From Pseudomonadota bacterium (GTDB taxonomy: Bacteria > Pseudomonadota > Gammaproteobacteria > JAADHS01), in assembly GCA_021821045.1 (NCBI GenBank), contig JAKACW010000023.1, forward strand, positions 1 to 64,000: a stretch of DNA of 64,000 nt. Reading direction: 5' to 3'. A program made the position numbers and the translations under genes. The notes under the pieces are model-generated. The model had not been told where the DNA came from, ran no database searches, and saw nothing but the letters and a program-made list of their open reading frames with translations. This document shows positions 20,196-30,744 of this stretch, one piece after another (the stretch's first letter is position 1; the number at the start of each line of letters is the position of its first letter).

Positions 20196-20555
20196 TCATG
20201 CCGGCCCCGGCTGTTGGGTATTCGAGGGGTCGGCGTCGGACCGTTGTTCCCGCGGCGGCGTATTGGTGTCTGGGTTCTCCGGCCAACCGCTGAATGGGAA
20301 CGCGAGTTCATCGGTGTTGAACGTCTGAAATCGGACGATCTGCGCGATGTAACGGCTGAGTTGGTCGCCGAAAGCGGTGAGGGAACTGATCGGGTTCTTG
20401 GTAGCCGCCTTTGCGATGAACTGGCTGACCATCACCAGGAACACGACAAGTTCGGCCAAGCGCATGGCGATAGCATAGAACACCATGTACAGCGCGCGCT
20501 TGCCGAGGTTGAGTTCGGCGCCGCGATTAGCGATTTCGGAAGATGCGTCCGTCAT
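20196..20555 (-). CDS. DUF4389-like small membrane protein
   Basis: KRALYMVFYAIAMRLAELVVFLVMVSQFI...GDQLSRYIAQIVRFQTFNTDELAFPFSGWP. Confidence 0.65.
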   Translation of the reverse strand: MTDASSEIANRGAELNLGKRALYMVFYAIAMRLAELVVFLVMVSQFIAKAATKNPISSLTAFGDQLSRYIAQIVRFQTFNTDELAFPFSGWPENPDTNTPPREQRSDADPSNTQQPGPA

Positions 20556-20692
20556 TGTCTCTTCTCCCTATTCTGATTTTAATTATTGAATTTCCACGCG
20601 CGCGACACAGGCGTTGCACGCGAGACCTCCTTCGCCATTGACATCGGGCGGAGGTTCCTTAGCTTAGGCGAGTCGGGAGAATTTTAGAACTG

Positions 20693-21217
20693 TCATTCCG
20701 TCGATGGAAATGGTCGCGGATCTGGCGTCCGTGCCCGCGAAGGAGTTTGTTCGTCGACGTGTTTTCCCCATTTCGTCGCGACAATGGAGCGCATTGCTGC
20801 AACCAGGGGCGAGCGGCCTTCCATGCGGGTGCCGCGACCGCTGAAAGAATGGGCGTACCATCCCATGCTGTCGAGTTTCGAATAAATGGATACGCCGTAT
20901 TTTTCAATCAACGGCCCACCTTGCGACCAGGCCGTGTGAGGCAGAAAGGTGTAGCCGATGAATTTGGCGTTGTCGTAAACCGGCAGCGAACAGGTCGTGC
21001 GTTCGTGAGTAAGGCAGACTTCGCCGAATAGAAAGGGCGAAAGGCTTTCGCAATGCGCCACCCACATGGCCAATGCACTGTCGGCCAAATTGGCGACCGG
21101 TAACGAGGCTGTGATGCTGGTCTGGACCTTGCCCATGGAAAGCGATTTCACTGCGGCCATTTGACGGTTTCGTTCTTGGCCTGCCGTTGCGTTGTCAGGT
21201 TTCGCAACGGTATGCAA
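20693..21217 (-). CDS. NinX/DUF2591-like protein
   Basis: LAMWVAHCES...FLPHTAWSQGGPLIEKYGVSI...GRSPLVAAMRSIVATKWG matches my recollection of the DUF2591 pattern. Start uncertain (internal Met MAAVKSLSM). Confidence 0.6.
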   Translation of the reverse strand: MHTVAKPDNATAGQERNRQMAAVKSLSMGKVQTSITASLPVANLADSALAMWVAHCESLSPFLFGEVCLTHERTTCSLPVYDNAKFIGYTFLPHTAWSQGGPLIEKYGVSIYSKLDSMGWYAHSFSGRGTRMEGRSPLVAAMRSIVATKWGKHVDEQTPSRARTPDPRPFPSTE

Positions 21218-21304
21218 AAAAAGCGAGCGGAGAAATCAGGAAAGGCGCTTACGGAGTTAAGGTGCGCGCGGGTATGTCGCACCCGCGCGCTAAGGTCTAG
21301 ACGC

Positions 21305-21886
21305 TTAGGCTGCGAAATTCTTCGCAACGAAATCCCAGTTCACGAGATTCCAAAACGCTTCCACGTATTTGGGGCGGGCGTTGCGGTAGTCGATGTAGTA
21401 GGCGTGCTCCCACACATCGCAGGTCAGCAGGGCCTTTTGACCCGTTGTCAGCGGGCAGCCGGCATTGCTGGTGCTGACGATGTCCAGGCCGCCGTCTTTG
21501 TTTTTCACCAACCAGGCCCAACCGGAGCCGAAGGTCGTGATGGCGGTTTGGGTGAATTTCTGCTTGAACGGCTCGAAGCCGCCGAACGTTTTGTTGATCG
21601 CTTCGGCGAGTTTGCCGCTGGGTTCGCCGCCGCCTTTCGGGCTTAAGCAGTACCAGTAAAACGTGTGGTTCCACACCTGCGCCGCGTTGTTGAACATTCC
21701 GCCCGAAGATTTTTTGATGATGTCTTCCAAGGAGGCGTTTTCGAACTCGGTGTTCTGAATCAGGTTGTTCAAATTCGTCACATAAGTCTGGTGATGTTTG
21801 CCGTAGTGATACTCGAGTGTTTCGGCGGATATATGGGGTTCAAGCGCGTTTTTCGCGTAGGGCAGTTCCGGTAATTTGTGAGCCAC
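21305..21886 (-). CDS. sodB: Fe superoxide dismutase
   Basis: [69 protein letters not shown]. Confidence 0.97.
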   Translation of the reverse strand: MAHKLPELPYAKNALEPHISAETLEYHYGKHHQTYVTNLNNLIQNTEFENASLEDIIKKSSGGMFNNAAQVWNHTFYWYCLSPKGGGEPSGKLAEAINKTFGGFEPFKQKFTQTAITTFGSGWAWLVKNKDGGLDIVSTSNAGCPLTTGQKALLTCDVWEHAYYIDYRNARPKYVEAFWNLVNWDFVAKNFAA

Positions 21887-22062
21887 GGGTGATTCTCCTT
21901 TTTGGTGTGTTCTGTTTCGGTGCTGCTCGCGGGGCGCGGCGTATTGCGAAGCGCAATTAAACCTGTTAATTTGCGAGCATTAATATTTTGAACAAGTCTA
22001 ATTGACACCCCATGCCTTGGCAAGTCTGATTACCACGCACGGTTTTTACGAGAACGCCCGCG

Positions 22063-23604
22063 ATGAATCCAATTGAACTCAGCTTGTTCGCCAGTCGTTT
22101 GTCGGCCGTGTGCGATGAGATGGGAACGGTGCTGCGCCGTTCGGCGCTGTCGCCAAACATCAAGGACCGTTTGGATTTTTCTTGTGCCGTATTCAATGCC
22201 GAAGGTGAACTGTGCGCGCAAGCGGCGCACATCCCAGTGCACTTGGGCAGCATGGCATTCGCCATGGCGGACATCGTCGAGCGGCTCGCGTGGGCCGAGG
22301 GCGATATGATCATTTTGAACGATCCGTTTCTCGGCGGCACACACTTACCCGATGTGACGGTGATCGCGCCGGTGTTCGTCGCCGATGCGCTCGTCGGGTT
22401 TGTTGCCAATCGCGCTCATCACGCCGACATCGGCGCCGCCACGCCGGGCTCGATGCCGCTGTCGACGACGCTGCACGAGGAGGGTCTGATCATTCCGCCG
22501 TCCTATCTGTTACGCCGCGGCAGCATGGATGACGCGTTTCTCGATCACGTCGCGCGTCAGACGGGCAACCCCGCCGGTACGGTGGCGGATTTCACGGCGC
22601 AAGCCAGCGCCAATCGTGTCGGTGTGCGCCGCGTGCGGGCCTTGGTGGAGTCCTTGGGGGTGGCGAAGTTCGGCGCGGGATTGACGGCGTTGAATGACTA
22701 CGCCGAGTCGCTGGCGCACCGAGCGCTCAGTTTGCTGCCCAACGGCCGCTACGCGTTCACCGACGTGATGGACGATGACGGACAAGGCAACATCAATCTG
22801 CCCATCGCGGTGACGCTGCTGGTGCGCGAGGGGCGGGTTGCGGTCGATTTCGCTGGCACGGCGGCGCAGGTGAAGGGCAACATCAATTGTCCGCTGTCGG
22901 TCGCCGCGGCGGCGGTGTTTTACGTCTTCCGCTGCTCGATGCCCAGTTACACGCCGGCGTGCGCCGGAACCTTTCGCTCCATACGCGTGGTCGCGCCGGA
23001 GGGTTCGCTCGTCAATGCGCAACGTCCCGCCGCCGTGGTCGCCGGCAATGTCGAGACAAGCACGCGCATCGTCGACGCGCTGCTCGGTGCGCTGGCGCAG
23101 GCCTGCCCCGATCTCATTCCCGCCGCGAGTCACGGCAGTATGAACAACGTCGCCATGGGCGCACGCGGCCCGCGCAATTGGGATTATTACGAAACCATTG
23201 GCGGCGGCATGGGCGCCGGACGTTGCGGCGGAGGATGGCATGGCGTGCAGACGCACATGACCAATACGCTCAACACACCGGTCGAAAGCGTCGAAATGCA
23301 TTACCCGCTGCGCATCCGACGCTACGCCTTACGGCGCGGATCAGGCGGCATCGGGACGCGGGCCGGCGGCGATGGTCTGGTGCGGGAGTTCGAGTTCCTG
23401 TCCGATGCCACGGTGACGCTGTTGACCGAGCGGCGAACCACGGCGCCCTGGGGTTTGGCCGGCGGCGGGCCCGGTGCGGTCGGTCGAAACGTGCTCAACG
23501 GCGAAATTCTGCCGGCGAAAGCGACTTGTCGCGTTACGTCCGGCGACCGCCTTGTGATCGAGACGCCCGGCGGCGGCGGATGGGGCGGGCCTGAGCAATC
23601 GTAA
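22063..23604 (+). CDS. Hydantoinase B/oxoprolinase family protein
   Basis: VCDEMGTVLRRSALSPNIKDRLDFSCAVF; NDPFLGGTHLPDVTVIAPVF; glycine-rich C-terminus TPGGGGWGGP. Confidence 0.9.
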   Translation: MNPIELSLFASRLSAVCDEMGTVLRRSALSPNIKDRLDFSCAVFNAEGELCAQAAHIPVHLGSMAFAMADIVERLAWAEGDMIILNDPFLGGTHLPDVTVIAPVFVADALVGFVANRAHHADIGAATPGSMPLSTTLHEEGLIIPPSYLLRRGSMDDAFLDHVARQTGNPAGTVADFTAQASANRVGVRRVRALVESLGVAKFGAGLTALNDYAESLAHRALSLLPNGRYAFTDVMDDDGQGNINLPIAVTLLVREGRVAVDFAGTAAQVKGNINCPLSVAAAAVFYVFRCSMPSYTPACAGTFRSIRVVAPEGSLVNAQRPAAVVAGNVETSTRIVDALLGALAQACPDLIPAASHGSMNNVAMGARGPRNWDYYETIGGGMGAGRCGGGWHGVQTHMTNTLNTPVESVEMHYPLRIRRYALRRGSGGIGTRAGGDGLVREFEFLSDATVTLLTERRTTAPWGLAGGGPGAVGRNVLNGEILPAKATCRVTSGDRLVIETPGGGGWGGPEQS

Positions 23605-23705
23605 CTCTATATTTTTCAGGATTCCCGCGAACTTAATAATCTTTATTAACGCAACACTTGTCTTTAGACTAGAGCCAATTTCGACTGCACCTTGCGGAGA
23701 ATCTT

Positions 23706-24029
23706 ATGGACGTTATAGATCAGATCAAAGAAATCGTTACCACCAATCCCATCGTGATCTTCATGAAGGGCACGCCTCAGTTTCCCCGCTGCGGCTTCTC
23801 GGCGCGGGCGGCCGAAGCGCTGCGCCAATGCGGTGAACCGTTCGTGCACGTGAATATCTTCGAGCAACCCGAGATCTACGAAAATCTTCCCCGCTACGCC
23901 AACTGGCCGACGTTTCCGCAGATTTACGTCGGCGGCGAGTTGGTCGGCGGATGCGATATCACCGTCGAGCTGTTCCAGCGCGGCGAACTGCAGAAGATGA
24001 TCAAGGAAGCGGTGGGGAAAGCGGCTTAA
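23706..24029 (+). CDS. grxD: Monothiol glutaredoxin (Grx4-type)
   Basis: MKGTPQFPRCGFSARAAEALRQCG with CGFS active site; NWPTFPQIYVGGELVGGCDI. Confidence 0.97.
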   Translation: MDVIDQIKEIVTTNPIVIFMKGTPQFPRCGFSARAAEALRQCGEPFVHVNIFEQPEIYENLPRYANWPTFPQIYVGGELVGGCDITVELFQRGELQKMIKEAVGKAA

Positions 24030-24075
24030 CTCAACGATTGCAGCGAATTCACCAAAACCGTTCCCGCGATAGTTT

Positions 24076-24101
24076 TGTGGGAGCGGATTATTCCGCGATT
24101 T
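24076..24101. repeat. REP-like single arm
   Basis: tgtgggagcggattattccgcgattt. Confidence 0.85.
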
Positions 24102-24102
24102 C

Positions 24103-24750
24103 TTAGTCTGTCTGCAACCACGGGCACACGTTATCGACGCTGCGTTGCTGCCATAGATTGACGATGGCGCAGAACAAGTCGGCCGTCTTCTCCGCATCGT
24201 GAATGGCCGAATGGGCCTCACTTTGATTCCAATTCAGCCCGGCGGCAATGGCCGCGCGGGCGAGGACGGTTTGACCGAAAGCCAAACCGCCGAGCGTCGC
24301 GGTGTCAAATGTGCTGAACGGATGGAAGGGGTTGCGTTTGATGCCCGAACGCTCTGTTGCGGCGTTGACGAAGTTTAGATCGAAGGTGGGGTTATGCCCG
24401 ACCAAGATGGCGCGGTGACAGCCCGTGCGGCGCATCTCCTGGCGCACGACGGAAAAGATTTCCTTCAAGGCATCGTGTTCCGGCACGGCGCCGCGAAACG
24501 GGTGATCGGGGTCGATGCCGTTGAAGGCCAGCGCCTGCGGATCCATATTGGCGCCCGGAAAAGGTTGAACATGATAGGCTACGGTTCGAGCCCGATGGGC
24601 GAAGCCTTTTTCGTCGAGCTCGATCAGCACCGCGGCGATTTCCAGCAAGGCGTCGGTTTGGGCGTTAAATCCGCCTGTCTCCACGTCGATAACCACCGGC
24701 AGGAAGCCGCGGAATCGGCGCGAGATAATCAGTGAATCGGGGTTCGTCAT
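24103..24750 (-). CDS. rnt: Ribonuclease T
   Basis: DEDD exonuclease: [44 protein letters not shown]. Start moved to [15 protein letters not shown] (24750). Confidence 0.92.
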   Translation of the reverse strand: MTNPDSLIISRRFRGFLPVVIDVETGGFNAQTDALLEIAAVLIELDEKGFAHRARTVAYHVQPFPGANMDPQALAFNGIDPDHPFRGAVPEHDALKEIFSVVRQEMRRTGCHRAILVGHNPTFDLNFVNAATERSGIKRNPFHPFSTFDTATLGGLAFGQTVLARAAIAAGLNWNQSEAHSAIHDAEKTADLFCAIVNLWQQRSVDNVCPWLQTD

Positions 24751-24784
24751 TTGTCGTAAGCATACGCTATTTCGCCGGCGGGCG

Positions 24785-25705
24785 TTGCAGAAATATCCCG
24801 GAGGTTTGACTATGCACCACACGAGCAAGCGCGGATTTTGGGGAATCCTATGCTTCGCGCTTCTGTTTGTCGCCGCTTCTAATCTGGCGTGGGCGGCCGA
24901 CGATTTTTCGCGCGGCCTTCTGTGGCGAATTGCGAAACCCGCCCAACCGGCGAGTTTTCTGTTTGGGACCATTCATAGCGAAGATGAGCGCGTGCTCGCC
25001 CTGCTCAGTGAGGCGCCCGCGAAGGCGCTCAGGCAAGCCGACGCGGTTGTCATCGAGACGGAGCTCGACGAGAAGAGTTCGGCTCAGTTCATGTCCGCAA
25101 TGTTTTTCACCGACGGCCAGCGCTTGGAGCACCTGCTGGAGCCGCAGCTTTATCAAAAGGCACTCGCCGCGGCGGCAAGCCGCGGTCTGCATTCGCAACA
25201 GATTGCAACCATCAAACCGTGGGCGCTGATGACCATGCTGGCGATGCCCGTGCCAAAGACGGGCTTGTTTCTCGATCGCGTCGTCTATCAGACGGGAGCC
25301 GAACGCGGCGCCAAGTTGGGCGGACTCGAAACGCCGCAAGAGCAGATCGACGCCATGAACGGCTTGGCCATGAACGATCAAATCGCGCTGCTCAAGGAAA
25401 CCATCGAACGTCTGGATGAAATGCCCGAATTATTGGAACAACTCACCAAGGCTTATCTCGATCGTGATCTGGGCCGGATGCAGCAACTGTACGAAGAGTA
25501 TTCCGCGCAAAGCGATCACGGCGCCGAACAGCGTTTGAAGGAACGGATCCTGGAGGCGCGCAACGACCGCATGGTGGAGCGCATGCAGCCCTGGTTGAAA
25601 TCGGGCAACAGCTTCATCGCCGTGGGCGCCCTGCATTTGCCGGGCGACAACGGCTTGCTGCGGCAGCTTAATGCCATGGGCTGGAAAGTCGAGCTGATTT
25701 ATTGA
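24785..25705 (+). CDS. TraB/GumN family protein (exported)
   Basis: Signal peptide; [42 protein letters not shown]. Confidence 0.9.
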   Translation: MQKYPGGLTMHHTSKRGFWGILCFALLFVAASNLAWAADDFSRGLLWRIAKPAQPASFLFGTIHSEDERVLALLSEAPAKALRQADAVVIETELDEKSSAQFMSAMFFTDGQRLEHLLEPQLYQKALAAAASRGLHSQQIATIKPWALMTMLAMPVPKTGLFLDRVVYQTGAERGAKLGGLETPQEQIDAMNGLAMNDQIALLKETIERLDEMPELLEQLTKAYLDRDLGRMQQLYEEYSAQSDHGAEQRLKERILEARNDRMVERMQPWLKSGNSFIAVGALHLPGDNGLLRQLNAMGWKVELIY

Positions 25706-25728
25706 CCCTGTGGGGGCCATGTTACTGT

Positions 25729-25808
25729 TGTGGGAGCGGTTTCCTACCGCGATGGGGCGCCCGATGCGTCGTCGGCGCGGAATGCATCGCGGAATGATCC
25801 GCTCCCAC
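25729..25808. repeat. REP-like pair
   Basis: tgtgggagcggtttcctaccgcgat ... atcgcggaatgatccgctcccac. Confidence 0.9.
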
Positions 25809-25819
25809 GGCACGACACC

Positions 25820-26851
25820 TCAGATTTCGACTTTCCACTCGATCATTTCGCCGGCGCCGTACGGCACCAGGCGGTCGTCGCCGAAGGCCAGTTCGTTGGG
25901 TACTTGCCAAGACGCCTTGCGCAAAGTGACGGTTTGCGTGTTGCGCGGCAGCCCGTAAAAATCCGCTCCGAAAAAACTGGCGAAGGCTTCGAGTTTGTCG
26001 AGGGCGTTGGCGTGCTCGAATGCTGTTGCGTAAAGGGGCAGGGCGGCGTGAGCGGTATAAATTCCCGCGCAGCCGCAGGCGGTTTCCTTGCTGTGCCGAG
26101 TGTGCGGTGCGCTGTCCGTGCCGAGAAAGAATTTCGGACTGCCGCTCGTCGCGGCGGCGACGAGCGCTTGGCGGTGCTCTTCCCGTTTCAGCACCGGCAG
26201 ACAGTAAAAATGGGGGCGGATGCCGCCTTTGAACATGGCGTTGCGATTGTGCAGCAAATGATGAGCGGTGATCGTCGCCGCAACACTGGCCGGCGCGTTG
26301 CGAACAAACTCGGCCGCGTCCCGTGTGGTGATGTGCTCCAGGACGACCTTTAGGGTTGGATGACGCTCGACCAGCGGGCGCAATACGGTGTCGATAAAAA
26401 CCTGCTCACGATCGAACACATCCACGTTGGGATCGGTGACTTCCCCGTGAATGAGCAACGGCAGGCCGCAATCGGCCATCGCCGCCAGCGTGCCGTCCAA
26501 GCGCGTGATGTCGGTGACGCCGGCATCGGAGTGGGTCGTCGCTCCGGCGGGATAGTATTTTACGGCATATACCAGTCCGCTTGCCCTGGCCCGCGATATT
26601 TCCTGCGGCGAGGTATTGTCTGTGAGATAAAGCGTCATCAACGGCTCGAACTCGCTGCCCGCGGGTCGCGCGGCAAGGATTCGCTCGCGGTAGCCGCGCG
26701 CGGCCTCGGTGGTGGTGACGGGCGGCTTCAGATTGGGCATGACGATCGCGCGCCTGAATTGCCCGGCGACGTCCGCGACGGTGCGCCGCAATGCGCCGCC
26801 GTCGCGCAGGTGGATGTGCCAATCATCGGGTTGGGTGATTTTAAGTTGCAT
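25820..26851 (-). CDS. pyrC: Dihydroorotase
   Basis: [41 protein letters not shown]. Confidence 0.97.
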   Translation of the reverse strand: MQLKITQPDDWHIHLRDGGALRRTVADVAGQFRRAIVMPNLKPPVTTTEAARGYRERILAARPAGSEFEPLMTLYLTDNTSPQEISRARASGLVYAVKYYPAGATTHSDAGVTDITRLDGTLAAMADCGLPLLIHGEVTDPNVDVFDREQVFIDTVLRPLVERHPTLKVVLEHITTRDAAEFVRNAPASVAATITAHHLLHNRNAMFKGGIRPHFYCLPVLKREEHRQALVAAATSGSPKFFLGTDSAPHTRHSKETACGCAGIYTAHAALPLYATAFEHANALDKLEAFASFFGADFYGLPRNTQTVTLRKASWQVPNELAFGDDRLVPYGAGEMIEWKVEI

Positions 26852-26896
26852 TGAACAAGAAGCCTCTGGTTAATTGTCTGTGGCCTGTGAGCGTGT

Positions 26897-26958
26897 CGTG
26901 GGAGCGGATCATTCCGTGATGAACTCGGCGAAGAATCGCGGAATGATCCGCTCCCACA
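26897..26958. repeat. REP-like pair
   Basis: cgtgggagcggatcattccgtgatgaactcggcgaagaatcgcggaatgatccgctcccac. Confidence 0.9.
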
Positions 26959-27025
26959 GCGGACGCTGAAGATCGCGAGCCGATTTAAGCAAAATTATCG
27001 CAGCTTCCTTAAGTCGCAGGTGCTC

Positions 27026-29692
27026 TTAGTTGTTCAACGTCCAGTCATACTCGCGAAACACCAGCCGGATGCGCCGGCCGTGCTCCGTCAGCCATTGGCT
27101 GATTTCCGGGTCGTCGAAATAGCCGGCCAAATATTGGAGGAACGCGCCCTGACCCTCGGGAAAATCCCCGCGGTACCACTCGAGCTTTTGCGACAGCGCC
27201 AGCGTGTTGCGCGCAATCTCGGCGTTACTGGTGGCGTTGATGAACGCCCGCGCCGCCTGGTCTAGTAATGGATCGTTGCGCTCGGCGGTGTATATGTCGA
27301 AATAGGGCGATCCGCGGTTGCCGCCGTACAGCGCAAAGTGAATTCGCGGATCGGGCTGGCTCACCGCCAGCAGGCGTCGGTTGTCCCGCTGGGAGAAACG
27401 ATTGCGGCGACGGCCCGGCAGCGGCGCGTTGCCGCGCAGAATGCCATGCTCGATATCCATCGGCGTGAATTGAAGTCCGCCGATGCGGTGCTGAACCCGA
27501 TCGTAAAACAAAGGGACATCTTGAACCGAATGGGTCAGCCCCAGTTCGACGATGCCGTGAATCACCGAAGCGTTGAACACATTGAGCCAGAAACCGCGCT
27601 TGGCGTCATCGCTCGCCAACTCCGCCGGATCGAAATCCTGCAATTCCGCGATGGCCTCGAGAAAGCGCTGATAGCTGCGCGTGCCGCGAATGCGGTGATA
27701 CTCCATGCGGTGATAGTGAGCGTCGTAAAACTCATGCCGCAATTCGTGCAGGGACACCTGCAGCGTGGTGTCCGGTTGGTCGGTGGGTTCCGCTTCGTTG
27801 CCGGCGGGCGGTTTCAACCCCGCCGAGCGGAAAAGCCAACTGAATCCCCGCGATTTCGGCTTGGCGGCCATCGGTTCCTGGCGCATCCGGGTTTCGATAA
27901 AGCGCAGGATAGCGATGCCGAAGTCCGCCATCGACCGTAAGTCAGGAAAATTGCCTTCTTGTCGTCCATAGTCGTTGTCGAAGGATGTGGAGAACAAGCC
28001 CAGCTTGCTACCGAGAGATTGCAGTTGACGCAAGCTGTGCGCCGCTTGGTCGAGGCGGCCTTGGAGGGTGAGGCATTGCGCATACCAGCAGGCGTAGTCG
28101 ATCCGCACCGCGAGATCCTCGCTGGGCGAGGCCGGCGCGTGATTTCTTCGCAGGCAGTTGTCCTGGACCAGATCTTTCTCGATCGCCGACAGCGTCCGTC
28201 GCACCCGCGGGTCTTCGACGGAGAGAAAACCCAGTACCGGCAGCGCAGCGAGGGAAGCGTCGACTTGCAGCGTGTCGTAATGAGTGGTGAAGGTGCCGGT
28301 CGCGGTGTTGTAGCCGCGCGTGATGATATCCTCGCGCAAGTTTTCCCGTTGGGTTTTCCAGTCGTCCACGTGGCCGGGTAGGCCGAAGCGCTCTGCGAGT
28401 TGGATGCCACGGTCAAGCACCACCCACCACATTAGCTTATTGAACGTGTAGTGCCGCGGCACGCCTTCCGGATCGTCGGCGGGCGCCGTGGCTTCGCGCC
28501 AATTGAGCGCCGCCGCGTCGACCAAATACAACAGGCGGCGCCAGTAGCGGGTTTCGATGTCGCCGCTCAACCGCGAACGGGTGTGGTGGGCTTCCATGTA
28601 TCCGGCGCACAGGGTCGGCGCACAAGCTTCGGCGAGCGAGGCTCCATCGGCCGCCGGCGCATCGCTCGGTTGCTGTCCGGCCGGCGTGTCGGCGCTCGAG
28701 GCGGCGGCGGACGGGATGAGCGCATTGGCCAAGTTGTGTTCCCACCACCCCAGCCATTGCTCGGCCATATCTTCGTGACCGGTGCGGAACAATATTTCGT
28801 AGAGACTGTGCACATTGAAGCTCATGGGCCGGCTCCATGCCGGGCGTTGCGGCCCGCTCGGCGCGTTCCCTTCGCCGGGCCTCGGAATTGCGCTCATCAA
28901 GAAGCCGCTTTCGCGATCGAACAGGGCGGCGACGGTGAGCAAAATTCGGCTGAGATTGCCTCGCCACTGTTCGCCCGCCGTCAACAAGGCCAAGGAAGTG
29001 GTGTTGAGCCACTCGCGCCAGCTCTGCCGAGTGGACTCCATGAGTCGATCGCATTTGGCCGGATCGAGCGCAGCGGCGGGCACGGGGGTCCAGTGGATGG
29101 CCAGCCAGACGGTTTCGTTTTCCTGCAAGGCAAACGTCGTGCGCTGCTCGTGCCAATGCAGCGGGATAGAGCTGAGCAAGGTCATGGAATGCTCGTTCAG
29201 GCTGAAGCCGCAGGCGTGGGTGTTGTGAACCTGCCACAGTGACTCCGCGTCCGTCCCCGACGCTTTCGGCGCAAGTTCTCCTTCCAGGCGGATATGGCCG
29301 CGACGGCCGTGAATCCGGCGATACAGGCAAATGGGACCATCGCTGCTGTCGATCAAGGGAATGAAATCCGTGACCTCCGCTTCCCCAGACGGGGTCCGAA
29401 AACGGGTGACAAGCAAATTAGTTTCATTGACGTACTCTTGCGCCGCCTCCCAGTCCTGACGGAACTTTCCGGGCGGGTGAACGGAAAAATGGCCACCCTG
29501 CGGACCGCATTCGAACGCGCGAAATAACGCCGTGCCGTGCACCGCCGGGACGCACAACCATTCGATTGCCCCGTCGACACAGGCCAACGCATGCGCTCGG
29601 CCGTTGCCGATGACGCCGAAATGATCGAGAGGTTTACTTAGCACTGTGCCTGATTTGTACGCTGATACATCCGGTACTGCCGAAAATGCCAT
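27026..29692 (-). CDS. GH15 (glucoamylase/trehalase-like) protein with C-terminal DUF547-like domain
   Basis: N-terminal PLDHFGVIGNGRAHALACVDGAIEWLCVP typical of bacterial GH15; C-terminal FWLNVFNASVIHGIVELGL...LPGRRRNRFSQRDNRRLLAVSQPDPRIHFALYGGNRGSPYFDIYTA typical of DUF547. Confidence 0.85.
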   Translation of the reverse strand: MAFSAVPDVSAYKSGTVLSKPLDHFGVIGNGRAHALACVDGAIEWLCVPAVHGTALFRAFECGPQGGHFSVHPPGKFRQDWEAAQEYVNETNLLVTRFRTPSGEAEVTDFIPLIDSSDGPICLYRRIHGRRGHIRLEGELAPKASGTDAESLWQVHNTHACGFSLNEHSMTLLSSIPLHWHEQRTTFALQENETVWLAIHWTPVPAAALDPAKCDRLMESTRQSWREWLNTTSLALLTAGEQWRGNLSRILLTVAALFDRESGFLMSAIPRPGEGNAPSGPQRPAWSRPMSFNVHSLYEILFRTGHEDMAEQWLGWWEHNLANALIPSAAASSADTPAGQQPSDAPAADGASLAEACAPTLCAGYMEAHHTRSRLSGDIETRYWRRLLYLVDAAALNWREATAPADDPEGVPRHYTFNKLMWWVVLDRGIQLAERFGLPGHVDDWKTQRENLREDIITRGYNTATGTFTTHYDTLQVDASLAALPVLGFLSVEDPRVRRTLSAIEKDLVQDNCLRRNHAPASPSEDLAVRIDYACWYAQCLTLQGRLDQAAHSLRQLQSLGSKLGLFSTSFDNDYGRQEGNFPDLRSMADFGIAILRFIETRMRQEPMAAKPKSRGFSWLFRSAGLKPPAGNEAEPTDQPDTTLQVSLHELRHEFYDAHYHRMEYHRIRGTRSYQRFLEAIAELQDFDPAELASDDAKRGFWLNVFNASVIHGIVELGLTHSVQDVPLFYDRVQHRIGGLQFTPMDIEHGILRGNAPLPGRRRNRFSQRDNRRLLAVSQPDPRIHFALYGGNRGSPYFDIYTAERNDPLLDQAARAFINATSNAEIARNTLALSQKLEWYRGDFPEGQGAFLQYLAGYFDDPEISQWLTEHGRRIRLVFREYDWTLNN

Positions 29693-29847
29693 GAACGAGA
29701 TGTCACACTCTAGCCCAAGCAGTGCAACATTGCCACGACCCTATGGGTGCCCGCAGCGCCGCCTCTGTACAATGCCGGTCGATAAGGGCGCGGACGTGTA
29801 TTACATTTGAATGTGACGCGCCGTCTCGGGAATCGGATACTTACTGT

Positions 29848-30744
29848 ATGGAAATGAAAGTCAGGGCAGACTGCCCCGCAACACTGCGGGATTGGCGTCG
29901 GATGAGCCTGTTTGCGCTGGCCGTGGCGCTGCTGGCGTCCGGCGCGGCAACAGCCGATACGCCGGCGGGGTCGTCTTCGCCGACGGCGCAGCTGGTCGAG
30001 GTGTTGAAGGGCGACGGGGATTATCATCAGCCGCCAGCCGATGACGAGATCCCGAACGACAAGTACGGCGACGACGTTCGCATGGGGAAGCGAATTTTTA
30101 GCGAAACGTTCCGTTACGCGCGCCGCTACGCCGGCAACGACATGACGTGCGCCGACTGTCATCGCGACGCTGGCCGCCGGCCCCATGCGGCGCCGATGTG
30201 GGCGGCCTATGGCGTCTACCCCATGTACCGGGCTCGCGAGGATCGCAGTATGACCCTGGCCGAGCGTATCCAGTCCTGTTTCCGATTCAGTCTCAACGGC
30301 ATCGCCCCGGCATTGGACGCTCCGGAAATGCGCGGCTTGAAGGCGTACATGCATTTTTTAGCGCGCGGCGTCCGCGTCGGCGAGGAGCTGCCCGGCCGGC
30401 GCTTTCCGCAAATCGTCCGCACGGATCTGGAGCCCAGTCCCACCCGCGGCGAGGACGTTTATCGCAACAGTTGCCAGCGTTGTCACGCCAGCGACGGTAC
30501 GGGCAAGCGCCGACCCGAGGGCGGGTTCGAAGTGCCGCCGTTGTGGGGCGCACAGAGTTACAACCGCGGCGCGGGGTTTGCCCGCAATGAAATGCTGGCC
30601 GGGTTTGTCATGGCCAACATGCCGCCGGATAAACCGTGGAGCCTCACCGATCAGCAGGCGGTCGACGTGGCGGCGTTTATCAATTTGCAGATTCGGCCGT
30701 GGGATCCGCGCAAGGGCATTATCAGAGGACTATTCGAACAATGA
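29848..30744 (+). CDS. TsdA-like diheme cytochrome c
   Basis: MTCADCHRDAGRRPHAAPMWAAYGVYPMYRARE and SCQRCHASDGTGKR; RIQSCFRFSLNG. Start set at ATG 29848. Confidence 0.8.
   Translation: MEMKVRADCPATLRDWRRMSLFALAVALLASGAATADTPAGSSSPTAQLVEVLKGDGDYHQPPADDEIPNDKYGDDVRMGKRIFSETFRYARRYAGNDMTCADCHRDAGRRPHAAPMWAAYGVYPMYRAREDRSMTLAERIQSCFRFSLNGIAPALDAPEMRGLKAYMHFLARGVRVGEELPGRRFPQIVRTDLEPSPTRGEDVYRNSCQRCHASDGTGKRRPEGGFEVPPLWGAQSYNRGAGFARNEMLAGFVMANMPPDKPWSLTDQQAVDVAAFINLQIRPWDPRKGIIRGLFEQ

Noticed and set aside
20693-21217. Interpreting the NinX-like gene as evidence of a prophage
   Set aside because: No integrase, structural, lysis or other phage genes are recognisable within several kb on either side.
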